Origin: Myxococcales bacterium
GTDB lineage: Bacteria > Myxococcota > Polyangia > Nannocystales > Nannocystaceae
DNA: 64,000 nucleotides
Assembly (NCBI GenBank): GCA_016793465.1
Contig: JAEUJW010000075.1
Span: 413,169-477,168 of the forward strand
Direction of reading: 5' to 3'
Below the pieces are notes generated by a model, which was not told the DNA's origin, ran no database searches, and saw only the letters and a program-made list of their open reading frames with translations. How positions within the stretch are numbered: the first letter of the stretch is position 1; every line of letters starts with the position of its first letter. Made by a program: the position numbers and the translations under genes. Below are positions 53,877 to 62,793 of this stretch, one piece after another.

Positions 53877-55544
53877 ATGCCGAGGACCTCGGACAACCTG
53901 CCCCGGGCCCACGGCTCCGACCCCGACGCCTGGCGCAGCCACGACTCGCGCCTGACCGCCGACGAGGTCACCCGGGACTCCGCCGCCTCGCACACCGACG
54001 GCGGCGACGCCGACGGCCCCGAGCACCGCGAGCGCGCCTCCGGCTACCTCGACCACACCGCCCGCATCGGCCGCTTCGCCGTGCTGCGCCAGCTCGGCGA
54101 GGGCGGCATGGGCGTGGTCTACTCGGCCTACGACGAGCAGCTCGACCGCCGCGTCGCCCTCAAGCTGCTGCGCCCCGGCCGCGACAACAGCGAGCGCAAC
54201 CAGAGCCGCATGCAGCGCGAGGCCCGGGCCATGGCCAAGCTCTCGCACCCGAACGTCGTCCAGGTCTACGAGGTCGGCCGCTTCGAGGACCAGGTCTACC
54301 TCGCCATGGAGTTCGTGCACGGCCGCACGCTCGGGGCGTGGTTGAAGGCGGCGCCGCGCACCTGGCAGCAGATCCTCGACGTGATGGTGCAAGCCGGCCA
54401 GGGCCTGCACGCCGCCCACGAGGCGGGCGTGATCCACGGCGACTTCAAGCCCGACAACATCCTCATCGACGCCGCCGACAAGGCCCGCGTCGTCGACTTC
54501 GGCCTGTCGCGCCGCGCCGAGCCGGCCGGCGCGTCCCTGCGCGCCCAGCAGCTCGGCGAGACCACCCGCGTCACCGGCTCCCACCCCGTCGTCCCCCGCC
54601 TCACCGGCTCGCTCGTCACCCCCTCGACGTCCGCCACCCCGCCGACGCCCGCCTCGCTGCTGCTGCCCGACGACGCCACCCGCCACGGCCCCGAGGCCCC
54701 CCGCTCGAGCGCCCGCATCGCCGGCACGCCCGCGTACATGGCCCCCGAGCAGCACCGCCACCAGCCCGCCGACCAGCGCAGCGACCAGTTCAGCTTCTGC
54801 ATCACCCTCCACGCCGCGCTCTACGGCCGCCACCCGTTCGCCGGCGGCAGCCTGCTCGAGCTCGTCATCAACCTCACCGACGGGCGCATGAACCATCCCC
54901 CGCCGAGCGGCCACCCCGTGCCCCCCGGCGTCTACGCGGCCATCACCCGCGGCCTCTCGCTCGACCCCGACCAGCGCTTCGCCAGCGTGCAGGACCTGCT
55001 CGCCGAGCTCGAGCGCGGCTCGGGCCGCGCGCGCGACCCCGAGTTCGACCTCTCGGTCGCCCGCCGCCAGCGCGTCCTGCTCGGCGGCGTGATCGGCGTG
55101 ACGGTGCTCGGCGTCACCACCGCGATCATCGGCCTCAACGAGACCCGCCTGCCCTCGCCCGGCCTCAACGTGCTCGCCGGCGCGGTCGTCAACGCCCTGA
55201 TCTTCGGCCTCATCTACGGCTACCGCACCTCGCTGCTGAAGAACACCATCAACCGCCGCGTGATGGCCTGGATCGCCGTGTCGAGCCTCGCGCTGCTGGC
55301 CCACCGGGCCATCGCCGCCTACAACGGCGTGTCGGTGGCGGCCACCATGGTCAACGACCTGATCATCCTCGGCTCGATCGCCGTCATGGCCGCCGTCTCG
55401 ATCGAGCGCTGGATCGCCGGCGCCGGCGTCATCCTGTTCGTCGCCGCCGCGCTCACCATCCTGTTCCCCGCCGCCTCCTCCGCGCTGCTCGGCGGCGCCA
55501 TCGTCGGCGTGTTCTGCCTCGCCGTCCTGTTCTGGTCGCGCTGA
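53877..55544 (+). CDS. Hanks-type kinase with HGD catalytic loop and polytopic membrane tail
   Basis: Predicted 555 residues. The kinase domain lies at about 63-385: GEGGMGVVYSAYD (near 74), VALKLL, MEFVHGRTL, then VIHGDFKPDN near 187, VDFGLSR, and GTPAYMAPEQ after a long Pro/Ser/Thr activation-loop insertion of about 70 residues. The catalytic-loop HRD is HGD, so this is a non-RD kinase, while the Asp and Asn are kept and activity is likely. After residue 400 come five or six hydrophobic helices (GGVIGVTVLGVTTAIIGLN, then VNALIFGLIYGY, onward to VFCLAVLFWSR), unlike the single helix of most bacterial kinases. It could sense membrane state. It is divergent from the RND operon. Confidence 0.87.
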   Translation: MPRTSDNLPRAHGSDPDAWRSHDSRLTADEVTRDSAASHTDGGDADGPEHRERASGYLDHTARIGRFAVLRQLGEGGMGVVYSAYDEQLDRRVALKLLRPGRDNSERNQSRMQREARAMAKLSHPNVVQVYEVGRFEDQVYLAMEFVHGRTLGAWLKAAPRTWQQILDVMVQAGQGLHAAHEAGVIHGDFKPDNILIDAADKARVVDFGLSRRAEPAGASLRAQQLGETTRVTGSHPVVPRLTGSLVTPSTSATPPTPASLLLPDDATRHGPEAPRSSARIAGTPAYMAPEQHRHQPADQRSDQFSFCITLHAALYGRHPFAGGSLLELVINLTDGRMNHPPPSGHPVPPGVYAAITRGLSLDPDQRFASVQDLLAELERGSGRARDPEFDLSVARRQRVLLGGVIGVTVLGVTTAIIGLNETRLPSPGLNVLAGAVVNALIFGLIYGYRTSLLKNTINRRVMAWIAVSSLALLAHRAIAAYNGVSVAATMVNDLIILGSIAVMAAVSIERWIAGAGVILFVAAALTILFPAASSALLGGAIVGVFCLAVLFWSR

Positions 55545-55784
55545 ACCGGCTCGCGGCTGTCCCGGTCGATGTGCGCCGCGAGCAGCAGCGGCCGCAACAA
55601 TTCCGCGGCCCGCGCCGGCGATGAGGACGTGGCCTCGAACGGCGCGTCGCGGCGCGTCGCGGGCGTTTCACGGGCGCCGGCGCGGATCCGCACGCACGCA
55701 AAGACGGCCCCCTGACAGGCTTTTGTCCAGGTTCTCGTCCCCCGCGAACTTCGGTGCAGCAGCAAACGAGCGTATCATCCGGCC

Positions 55785-55798
55785 CCGGCGATCGCCGG
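55785..55798. promoter_or_regulatory. 14-bp palindrome upstream of the carotenoid oxygenase gene
   Basis: CCGGCGATCGCCGG is a perfect palindrome lying between a TATCAT -10-like box (55773-55778) and the ATG at 55809. The position suits an operator or a leader hairpin. GC-rich palindromes arise by chance here, so this is tentative. Confidence 0.35.
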
Positions 55799-55808
55799 CC
55801 CGGGCCTC

Positions 55809-57839
55809 ATGTCAGAGCGCGTGCAGGACTTCATCGATCGCGTCGGGCGCGGCCTCGTCAACACCTACCACGGCGACGCCCACGACCACAGCGCGCGCTA
55901 CGTGGTGCGCACCGGCAGCTACCCGCAGGACCTCTCGGGCCGGACCTTCACCACCGTCTTCCCCTACCAGTCGATCCACGAGCACAAGGAGATCGCCGTC
56001 AACCCGCACATGCTCACCGCGAGCGGGCGCCTGTTGACGATGGACCTCGAGCCGCTGACCGACCGCAACGGCACCTTCATCCGCGTCGCCACCCGCTTCA
56101 TCGAGAACCAGTCGTGGCACCTCCGCAAGCTCGCGCCGGAGGCGTTCGTGCGCACCGACTTCGCCGAGTTCTCGTGGTTCGGCACCTCCAACCTGACCAA
56201 CACCGCGCCCGTGCCCGCGTTCCCGGTGCTCGGCCAGGGCGGCTACGAGGGCCGCCGCGTGCTGCTGTCCTACGACGCCGGCCGCCCCGTCGAGGTCTCG
56301 CCGCTCACGCTCGAGCACCTCTCGCCGGTCGGCCGCTCGCGCGACTACCACGCCGCCGTCGGCAGCAGCTTCAGCCCGATGATCATGACCTCGGGCCACC
56401 CGGTCTACGACCCCGACTTCGAGCCCGGCCAGCCGCGCCTGCTCTACACCAACATCGTCCCGCGGGTCGCCGACTTCCTGAACGTCAACAAGCCGATCCG
56501 CGCCGACCTCTACCTCATGACCTGGGACGGCGCCGGCCCGCCCACGCCGCCGATGCGCGTGACGGTCGACGGCAAGCCGGTGATCCTGCGCCACGCGTCG
56601 GTCCACCAGCTGTGCCTGACCCGCAACTACCTGATCGTCTTCAACGCCAACCTCGTGCTCAACACGGCCTCGCTGATCGAGCCGCTGACCCCGCTGCTGT
56701 GGCGCTTCCTGGTCGAGCAGCGCACCCCCGAGGTCCCGCACAACCTCCGCGTGTTCTACCGCTGGCTGCGCATCCGCATGCGCGAGGCCACCCCCGAGCA
56801 CCGCTGCCCGGTCTACTTCATCCACAAGGACGCCATCCGCAAGGCCCTGCAGGCCGGCGAGCGCAGCGTGCCCGCCCGCGTGGTCGAGCTGCACTGGGAG
56901 CTCACCCACGCGCTCGCCGACTACGACGACGACGACGACATCGTCACCCTGTTCTGCCAGCACAACATCGGCGCCGACCCGGCCGACCAGATGGAGGAGG
57001 GCGACCGCCTCGTCGGCGGCGGCACCGTGCCCACCGAGCTGCTCGGCATGTTCTCCTCGGCCACCGACCTCAACCAGGTCCGCCGCCACGTCGTCGACCT
57101 GCGCCGCGGCCGCGTCGAGACCCGCGCCTTCCCCGAGGCCGGCGACCGCGAGCGCTTCGCCTACGGCCTCAACCTGCTGCCGCCGCTGCAGGTCGCGCCC
57201 TACCTGTCCGAGTACGCCGACTCCGACGTGCCCAACCTGCTGCGCGCCTGCCGGCGCATGGACGCCACCTACTGGGTCGCCGGCGGCTGGCTGCCGCAGA
57301 CCATGAGCACGCGCGTGTTCTCCAACTTCCGCCGCGGCCGCCCCGACGACGCCTGGCCGCCGCGGCGCATGGTCGCGGTCGGCGAGTTCATCGAGCGCAC
57401 CCAGGACCCCGACAACACCGTGCGGTTCTTCCGCCTGACCCACGACATGCAGCTCGAGAGCACCTACCAGTTCCCCCCGGGCTGGTTCATGGCCGCGCCG
57501 ATCTTCGTGCCGCGCCCGGGCTCGCAGTCGGTGTGCGACGGCTACCTGCTCGCGCAGGTGTGGGGCCCCGACAACCCCGACATGGAGCTGTGGATCTGGG
57601 ACGCGTCCCGCCCGCTGAGCGACGGCCCCTGCTGCACGCTCGGCCCCGGCCCCTACGAGCACGGCATCCGCCCCGGCTTCCCCCTGCACTCGTCGTGGGT
57701 CGACCGCGCCGGAGTCGAGAACTGGATCCGCCCCGGCTACAGCGCGCCGACCATCGAGATGCCGCGCTACTTGAAATTGCTCGAGCTCGGCACCATCGGC
57801 GCCGGCGTGCTGCGGCGCCTGATCCAGCAGCGACTGTGA
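55809..57839 (+). CDS. Carotenoid cleavage oxygenase family protein
   Basis: Predicted 676 residues, longer than the usual 480-550. The four iron-ligand His of the RPE65/apocarotenoid oxygenase family appear in order: TSGHPVYDP (about 197), ASVHQLCLT (about 266; family xxHDxxxT), LFCQHNIGAD (about 385; family FHxxNAYE) and GFPLHSSW (about 627; family GFHGxW). These enzymes split carotenoids or stilbenes with Fe(II) and O2. The HNIGA and PLHSS sequences are atypical, so the substrate may not be a carotenoid. The next gene starts 12 bp downstream. No carotenoid synthesis gene is nearby. Confidence 0.78.
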   Translation: MSERVQDFIDRVGRGLVNTYHGDAHDHSARYVVRTGSYPQDLSGRTFTTVFPYQSIHEHKEIAVNPHMLTASGRLLTMDLEPLTDRNGTFIRVATRFIENQSWHLRKLAPEAFVRTDFAEFSWFGTSNLTNTAPVPAFPVLGQGGYEGRRVLLSYDAGRPVEVSPLTLEHLSPVGRSRDYHAAVGSSFSPMIMTSGHPVYDPDFEPGQPRLLYTNIVPRVADFLNVNKPIRADLYLMTWDGAGPPTPPMRVTVDGKPVILRHASVHQLCLTRNYLIVFNANLVLNTASLIEPLTPLLWRFLVEQRTPEVPHNLRVFYRWLRIRMREATPEHRCPVYFIHKDAIRKALQAGERSVPARVVELHWELTHALADYDDDDDIVTLFCQHNIGADPADQMEEGDRLVGGGTVPTELLGMFSSATDLNQVRRHVVDLRRGRVETRAFPEAGDRERFAYGLNLLPPLQVAPYLSEYADSDVPNLLRACRRMDATYWVAGGWLPQTMSTRVFSNFRRGRPDDAWPPRRMVAVGEFIERTQDPDNTVRFFRLTHDMQLESTYQFPPGWFMAAPIFVPRPGSQSVCDGYLLAQVWGPDNPDMELWIWDASRPLSDGPCCTLGPGPYEHGIRPGFPLHSSWVDRAGVENWIRPGYSAPTIEMPRYLKLLELGTIGAGVLRRLIQQRL

Positions 57840-57851
57840 GCGAGACCCGCC

Positions 57852-58754
57852 ATGGACCGCGCCCACGACATCGCCCACGACGGAGCCCGCCTCATCGCCC
57901 GCAACTTCGGGGCCCACGGCGAGCGCTGGCTCGCCGCCCTGCCGGCCCAGATCGCCGCGCTCGAGCAGGCCTGGGACGTCGAGAGCATCGCCCAGCTCGG
58001 CAACGCCGGCGAGTGCGCGTGGCTCGGCGTGGTCCGCCGCCACGACGGCAGCGACGCCATCCTCAAGATCTCGGTGCCGCACGCCGAGGCCCGCCACGAG
58101 GGCGACGCCCTGCGCGCCTGGACCGGCGACGGCGCCGTGCGCCTGCTCGCCGCCAGCGACGACGGCTTCGCCCTGCTGCTCGAGCGCGCGGTGCCCGGCG
58201 ACACGCTGTGGAACCTGCCCGTCGACGCCGGCAACGCCGTCGCCTGCGCGGTCGCCCGCCGCCTGTGGCGCCCGGTCGAGGCCGGCGCCCCCTACGTCCG
58301 CCTCGGCGACCTCGTGGCCCGCTGGCGCGGCCAGATCCCCAGCGACGCCCCCGCGCAGGGCTACAGCCGGCGCATGATCGACACCGTGCTCGCCCTCGCC
58401 GCCGACCTCGTCGCCGACGCGCCGGCGCCGGTGCTGCTCCACGGCGACCTCCACCCCGGCAACATCCTCGCCGCCGACCGCGAGCCCTGGCTCGCCATCG
58501 ACCCCAAGCCCGTGCTCGGCGACCCCGCCTTCGACTGGGCCCAGCTGCTCGCCAACCGCTGCGAGGCCGCCCTCGCCCTCGCCGACCCCGCCGCCGAGCT
58601 CGTCCGCCAGGTCCACCAGCTCGCCGCGCTCTGCGAGCTCGACCCCCGCCGCATCGCCGCCTGGACGGTCGTCAAGTCGCTCGGCTGGGACATCGGCCCC
58701 TCGCGCGCCGCCCTGCTGTTCGACGTGTGGGACGCGTTCGACGCCCGCCGCTGA
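57852..58754 (+). CDS. APH(6)/streptomycin 6-kinase-like phosphotransferase
   Basis: Predicted 300 residues. Motifs of the aminoglycoside/hydroxyurea antibiotic-resistance kinase group: GNAGECAWLGVVRRHDGSDAILKIS (nucleotide loop and Lys), LLHGDLHPGNIL (195-206, Brenner-type catalytic loop) and LAIDPKPVLGDPAFDWAQLL, where the DPKP variant is diagnostic of APH(6) relatives. It phosphorylates small hydroxylated molecules. Chromosomal members are often not resistance factors. It is co-transcribed with the carotenoid oxygenase (12-bp gap), so it might act on the same pathway or be fortuitous. Confidence 0.85.
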   Translation: MDRAHDIAHDGARLIARNFGAHGERWLAALPAQIAALEQAWDVESIAQLGNAGECAWLGVVRRHDGSDAILKISVPHAEARHEGDALRAWTGDGAVRLLAASDDGFALLLERAVPGDTLWNLPVDAGNAVACAVARRLWRPVEAGAPYVRLGDLVARWRGQIPSDAPAQGYSRRMIDTVLALAADLVADAPAPVLLHGDLHPGNILAADREPWLAIDPKPVLGDPAFDWAQLLANRCEAALALADPAAELVRQVHQLAALCELDPRRIAAWTVVKSLGWDIGPSRAALLFDVWDAFDARR

Positions 58755-58761
58755 CGAACGC

Positions 58762-58791
58762 CCGCAGGCGGCCGCGCACGACCGCCTGCGG
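58762..58791. terminator. 10-bp stem hairpin between convergent genes
   Basis: CCGCAGGCGG (58762-58771), a ten-base loop and CCGCCTGCGG (58782-58791). Perfect stem placed between the stops at 58754 and 58810. It has no U tract, so it is a possible bidirectional terminator or RNA-stabilising hairpin. Confidence 0.5.
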
Positions 58792-58809
58792 AGCCTTCAC
58801 GCATTGTCT

Positions 58810-60621
58810 TCAGCGCCGACGCCGACGCAGCCCGAGCAACGCGAGCCCCGCGAGCCCCGCGAGCCCCGAGGACCCGTCGGTCGCGCACCCGCAGCCGCTG
58901 TCGGTGTTGCTGCCGGCCGAGCCCGAGCCCTCCGAGCCCGACGAGCCCGAGGCCTCGTCGCCGGCGTCGCTGCCCTCGCTCGCGCCGCTGGTCGGCACGT
59001 CGCCCGACGACTCCGGCGAGGGCCCGCGCGGCCACCCGTGCAGCAGGTTCCACTCCTCGAGCACCTTGGTGATCGCCGCGGTGTTGTTGACCAGCGTCAT
59101 CGGCGCGCCCTTCAGCGCGATGGTCTGGACCTCCTCGCTCCACCACTCCTCGTTGGGGATGTCCGGCCACACGAACCCGCCCGGCACGTAGACCTCGCGG
59201 TCGTCCGGCAGGGTGACCACGGCGTCGCCGTTGCACAGCATGTAGCGCTCGGCCGTGCGCAGCTGGGCCACCTCGTCGAGGTCCGGGTTGGTGTGGAAGA
59301 TCGGGTCCTCCATCATCTCGCTCGGGGAGATCGTGGTGTACATGCGCGTCAGGTACGGCCACGTGTCGAGCAGGTTGACCGCGTGGATGCCCGGGTCGAT
59401 GACGCGGTCGAGCAGCCCCGCCGAGAACTCGGCCCCGCCGTTCCACTTCATCGTGTCGATCTGATCGGCGAAGTCCCCGAGGTACGGGTAGAACTGGATG
59501 GGGTCGACGCCGTCCGGCGGCGGCAGGTGCTCGAGCAGCAGCCCGAACACCAGCGGGTGGTTCCAGTTGCAGAAGAACTCGTCCTGACAGTCGGCCAGCC
59601 CCTGGCTGTTGAGCATGTTGACGACCTGCGTGGGGTCGAGCCCGACGAACGGCTGCTCGTTCCACGCCGGGTCGTAGATCCCCTGCTGCGACACCCCGCC
59701 GCTGGTGCCCGCGTACTCGGTGACGAACGCCCGCCCGTCGGCCATGTCGGCGTCGACCGCGTTGCTGATCACCTCCTTGTAGTTGGTCGCCTGCTGCAGC
59801 CAGTCGATCTTCAGCGGGTTGACGAGCACGTGGCGGTAGTTGGTCGGCACCGCCCGGTCGCTCGACAGCACGAACACGCGGATGTCCATGTCGTCGACCG
59901 CGGCGATGCGGGTCAGCCGCAGCGGGAAGCAGGTCTCGTTCGACGGGTACGACAGCGTGATCGGGTGCACGTCCTCGAGCCCGGCCCCGGTCGTCAGCTT
60001 GAGCGCGGCGATGACGTTGCCCTCGTCGAGGTACTGCTGCAGGATCGGCGCGGCGTTGGGGTCCCAGTTGTAGCCGTTCGACTCGAGCCACTCCTGGATC
60101 GGCGCCAGCTCGGTGTCCTGCAGGACGACCACGTCGAACGCGCCGACGGTCTCCATCAGCAGCACGTCCGGGCCCGGCGCGTCGCCGGTGCCGCCGCTGG
60201 TGGTGCCGAAGCCGCCGCTCTCGTCGCCGCCCGGGTCGCCGTTGCTCGCCGTCGACAGGCCGCCGTCGTCGCCGTTGCCGCACTGCTCGAACGTCGTGTT
60301 GAGCCCGTACAGCGGCACGCTCGCCGCCCGCACCTGGTCGAACAGCGGCTGCGAGCCGACCGAGAACTCCGGCACGGCCGCCAGCGGCACCAGCCACGCG
60401 AACTTCTCCGCGTTGGTGTCCGGGTCGTACGTGATCTGGATGTGCACCTCCGACTCGGCGCCGCCGATCACGAAGATCACGTTCTCGCTGGTCTGGTCGA
60501 CCGGCATCGGCCCCGGCACCCCGCCGTCGCAGAACGTCCCGCCGCACGCCTCCGCCCGGTTCGGCGCCATCGCCAGCGCCGCCGTCGCGGCCGTCACACA
60601 CAATAATGCTGCTCGTCGCAT
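58810..60621 (-). CDS. DUF2330 surface protein, tandem copy 1, MYXO-CTERM-like tail
   Basis: Predicted 603 residues. A signal peptide ends near APNRAEA, then CGGTFCDGGVPGPMPVDQTSEN. The body matches the two downstream neighbours almost throughout: LTRIAAVDDMDIRVFVL, RHVLVNPLKIDWLQQATNYKEV, TWPYLTRMYTTISPSEMMEDP, and ALKGAPMTLVNNTAAITKVL. The insert after GLNTTFEQCGNGDDGG and the Ser/Gly linker differ among copies. The tail ends in SGCGC, then a Gly/Leu helix (LAGLAGLALLGL) and RRRRR. The start has GGGAGCGATGAG upstream, conserved in copy 2. It is the last of three same-strand copies; function unknown, probably on the cell surface. Confidence 0.85.
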   Translation of the reverse strand: MRRAALLCVTAATAALAMAPNRAEACGGTFCDGGVPGPMPVDQTSENVIFVIGGAESEVHIQITYDPDTNAEKFAWLVPLAAVPEFSVGSQPLFDQVRAASVPLYGLNTTFEQCGNGDDGGLSTASNGDPGGDESGGFGTTSGGTGDAPGPDVLLMETVGAFDVVVLQDTELAPIQEWLESNGYNWDPNAAPILQQYLDEGNVIAALKLTTGAGLEDVHPITLSYPSNETCFPLRLTRIAAVDDMDIRVFVLSSDRAVPTNYRHVLVNPLKIDWLQQATNYKEVISNAVDADMADGRAFVTEYAGTSGGVSQQGIYDPAWNEQPFVGLDPTQVVNMLNSQGLADCQDEFFCNWNHPLVFGLLLEHLPPPDGVDPIQFYPYLGDFADQIDTMKWNGGAEFSAGLLDRVIDPGIHAVNLLDTWPYLTRMYTTISPSEMMEDPIFHTNPDLDEVAQLRTAERYMLCNGDAVVTLPDDREVYVPGGFVWPDIPNEEWWSEEVQTIALKGAPMTLVNNTAAITKVLEEWNLLHGWPRGPSPESSGDVPTSGASEGSDAGDEASGSSGSEGSGSAGSNTDSGCGCATDGSSGLAGLAGLALLGLRRRRR

Positions 60622-60708
60622 CTCATCGCTCCCAGGAAAGTTTGAAGGCTAAAATCAGGAAGTGTCCCAGCAAAGCACAGTTCGCGGCGCCCCACCAGCG
60701 CCGCGACC

Positions 60709-60750
60709 GTGCCCCCGACCACGACATTCGTGCCCCCGACCACGACATTC
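60709..60750. repeat. Two tandem 21-bp repeats between DUF2330 copies
   Basis: The unit GTGCCCCCGACCACGACATT plus C occurs at 60709-60729 and 60730-60750 in the 201-bp gap between DUF2330 copies 1 and 2. Perfect identity suggests recent duplication or a paired binding site. Confidence 0.8.
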
Positions 60751-60822
60751 GTGCCCTACCGCCCCACCCCCGACGAGCGCCCTTGCGAGCCAGCCGCGCC
60801 GGGGCTCCGTGGCCCCCGGACC

Positions 60823-62604
60823 CTAACCCCGCAGGCGCCGACGGGGACGCAGCGCCAGCAGCCCGAGCGCGAGCCACAGCCCGTGCCCGCCGCCCTGGCT
60901 GCGGCACCCGCAGCCGCTGTCGCCGCTCTGCCCGCCGGGCCCCGAGCTCGAGCCCTCCGAGCCGCTGTCCTCGTTGCCGCCGGTCGGCACGTTGCCGGTG
61001 TTCGCGTCCGGCCCGCGCGGCCAGTCGTGCGACAGGTTCCACTCGGTCAGCACCTTGGTGATCGCCGCGGTGTTGTTGACCAGCGTCATCGGCGCGCCCT
61101 TCAGCGCGATGGTCTGGACCTCCTCGCTCCACCACTCCTCGTTCGGGATGTTCGGCCACGGGCCGGCGCCCGGCACGTAGACCTCGCGCTCGTCCGGCAG
61201 GGTGACCACGCTGTCGCCGTTGCACAGGATGTAATTGTTGGCCTGGCGCAGCTGCGGCACCTCGTCGAGGTCGGGGTTCAAGTGGAAGATCGGGTCCTCC
61301 ATCATCTCCGCCGGCGAGATCGTGGTGTACATGCGCGTCAGGTACGGCCACGTGTCGAGCAGGTTCACGGCGTGCACGCCCGGCTCGATGATGCGATCCT
61401 TCAGCGCCGCCGAGAACCCGGCCCCGTCGCTCCACTTGGCGAGGTCGATCTGGCCCGCGAAGTCCCCGAGGTACGGGTAGAACTGCGCCGGATCGACCCC
61501 GTCCGGCGGCGGCAGGAACTCGAGCAGGAGCCCGTACACCAGCGGATGGTTCCAGCTGCAGAAGAACTCGTCCTGACAGTTCGCCAGCCCCTGACTGTTG
61601 AGCGTGGCGACCACCTGCGTGGGGTCGAGCCCGACGAACGCGGCCTCGTCCCACGCCGGGTCGTGGACCCCGGCCTGCGCCACCGTCGAGCTGGTGCCCG
61701 CGTACTCGGTCACGAACGCCCGCCCGTCGGCCATCTCGGCGTCGACGGCGTTGGTGATGACCTCCTTGTAGTTGATCGCCTGCTGCAGCCAGTCGATCTT
61801 CAGCGGGTTGACCAGCACGTGCCGGTAATTCGTCGGCGCCGCCCGGTCCTCGCCGAGCACGAACACGCGGATGTCCATGTCCTCGACCGCCGCGATGCGC
61901 GTCAGCCGCAGCGGGAAGCAGGTCTCGTTCGACGGGTACGTCAGCGTGATCGGGTGCACGTCCTCGAGCCCCGCGCCGTTGGTCAGCTTGAGCGCGGCGA
62001 TCACGTTGCCCTCGTCGAGGTACTGCTGCAGGATCGGCGCCGCGTTCATGTCCCAGCTGTAGCCGTTGGACTCGAGCCACATCTGAATCGGCGCCAGCTC
62101 GGTGTCCTGCAGCACGACCACGTCGAACGCCCCGACGGTCTCCTCGAGCAGCACCATCGGCTCGTCGAACGAGGTGCTCCCGCCGTCGTCGAACCCGCTG
62201 CTCGCCGGCGCCGTGTCGTTCGAACCGCCGCCGGTGCCGGTATTAAAGCCGTCGCTGCCGCAGTCCTCGAACGTCTGCGACAGCCCGTACAGCGGCACCG
62301 TGGCCGCCCGCACCTGGTCGAACAGCGGCTGCGAGCCGACCGAGAACTCCGGCACGGCGGTCAGCGGGATCATCCACGCGAACTTCTGGGCGTTGGTGTT
62401 GGGGTCGTACGAGATCTGGATGTGGACCTCGGCCATCGCCCCGCCCATCACGAAGATCACGTTCTCGCCGGTCTGGTCGACCGGCATCGGCCCCGGCACC
62501 CCGCCGTCGCAGAACGTCCCGCCGCACGCCTCCGCCCGGTTCGGCGCCAAATTTACCAGCGCGGCCAGTGAGGCCGCCACACCCGCCCATGCTGCTCGTC
62601 GCAT
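60823..62604 (-). CDS. DUF2330 surface protein, tandem copy 2, MYXO-CTERM-like tail
   Basis: Predicted 593 residues from ATG 62604 (MRRAAWAGVAASLAALVNLA). A longer frame to 62679 precedes the signal peptide with polar residues and is rejected; GGAGCGACGAG is the ribosome-binding site and matches copy 1. CGGTFCDGGVPGPMPVDQTGENVIFVMGG opens the domain. The linker before the tail and the insert after the GLSQTFEDCG segment are the main differences from the neighbours. The tail: SGCGCRSQGGG, a hydrophobic stretch (LWLALGLLAL) and RPRRR. The FNTG codons near 62241 and the VNLA codons near 62549 are A/T islands. Confidence 0.85.
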   Translation of the reverse strand: MRRAAWAGVAASLAALVNLAPNRAEACGGTFCDGGVPGPMPVDQTGENVIFVMGGAMAEVHIQISYDPNTNAQKFAWMIPLTAVPEFSVGSQPLFDQVRAATVPLYGLSQTFEDCGSDGFNTGTGGGSNDTAPASSGFDDGGSTSFDEPMVLLEETVGAFDVVVLQDTELAPIQMWLESNGYSWDMNAAPILQQYLDEGNVIAALKLTNGAGLEDVHPITLTYPSNETCFPLRLTRIAAVEDMDIRVFVLGEDRAAPTNYRHVLVNPLKIDWLQQAINYKEVITNAVDAEMADGRAFVTEYAGTSSTVAQAGVHDPAWDEAAFVGLDPTQVVATLNSQGLANCQDEFFCSWNHPLVYGLLLEFLPPPDGVDPAQFYPYLGDFAGQIDLAKWSDGAGFSAALKDRIIEPGVHAVNLLDTWPYLTRMYTTISPAEMMEDPIFHLNPDLDEVPQLRQANNYILCNGDSVVTLPDEREVYVPGAGPWPNIPNEEWWSEEVQTIALKGAPMTLVNNTAAITKVLTEWNLSHDWPRGPDANTGNVPTGGNEDSGSEGSSSGPGGQSGDSGCGCRSQGGGHGLWLALGLLALRPRRRLRG

Positions 62605-62735
62605 CTCGTCGCTCCGCGTCAAAAGAGAAATGGATCCCCAGGAGAGCACACGCCCCGCGTCCGCACTACCACGACACAATTGTCCCGCTCACGACATCGG
62701 GGACGCGGCCGGCGACCCGCCATCGATCGCCATGC

Positions 62736-62775
62736 AAAAGGCCCGGAGACGGCGTTCCAACGCCGTCTCCGGGCC
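62736..62775 (-). terminator. Strong intrinsic terminator after DUF2330 copy 3
   Basis: A perfect 15-bp stem (GGCCCGGAGACGGCG at 62740-62754, loop TTCCAA, complement at 62761-62775), followed on the minus strand by TTTT. It lies 18 bp beyond the stop of the gene at 62794-64000 and is the clearest Rho-independent terminator in the window. Confidence 0.88.
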
Positions 62776-62793
62776 TCTTCGGCGTTCACCCGA

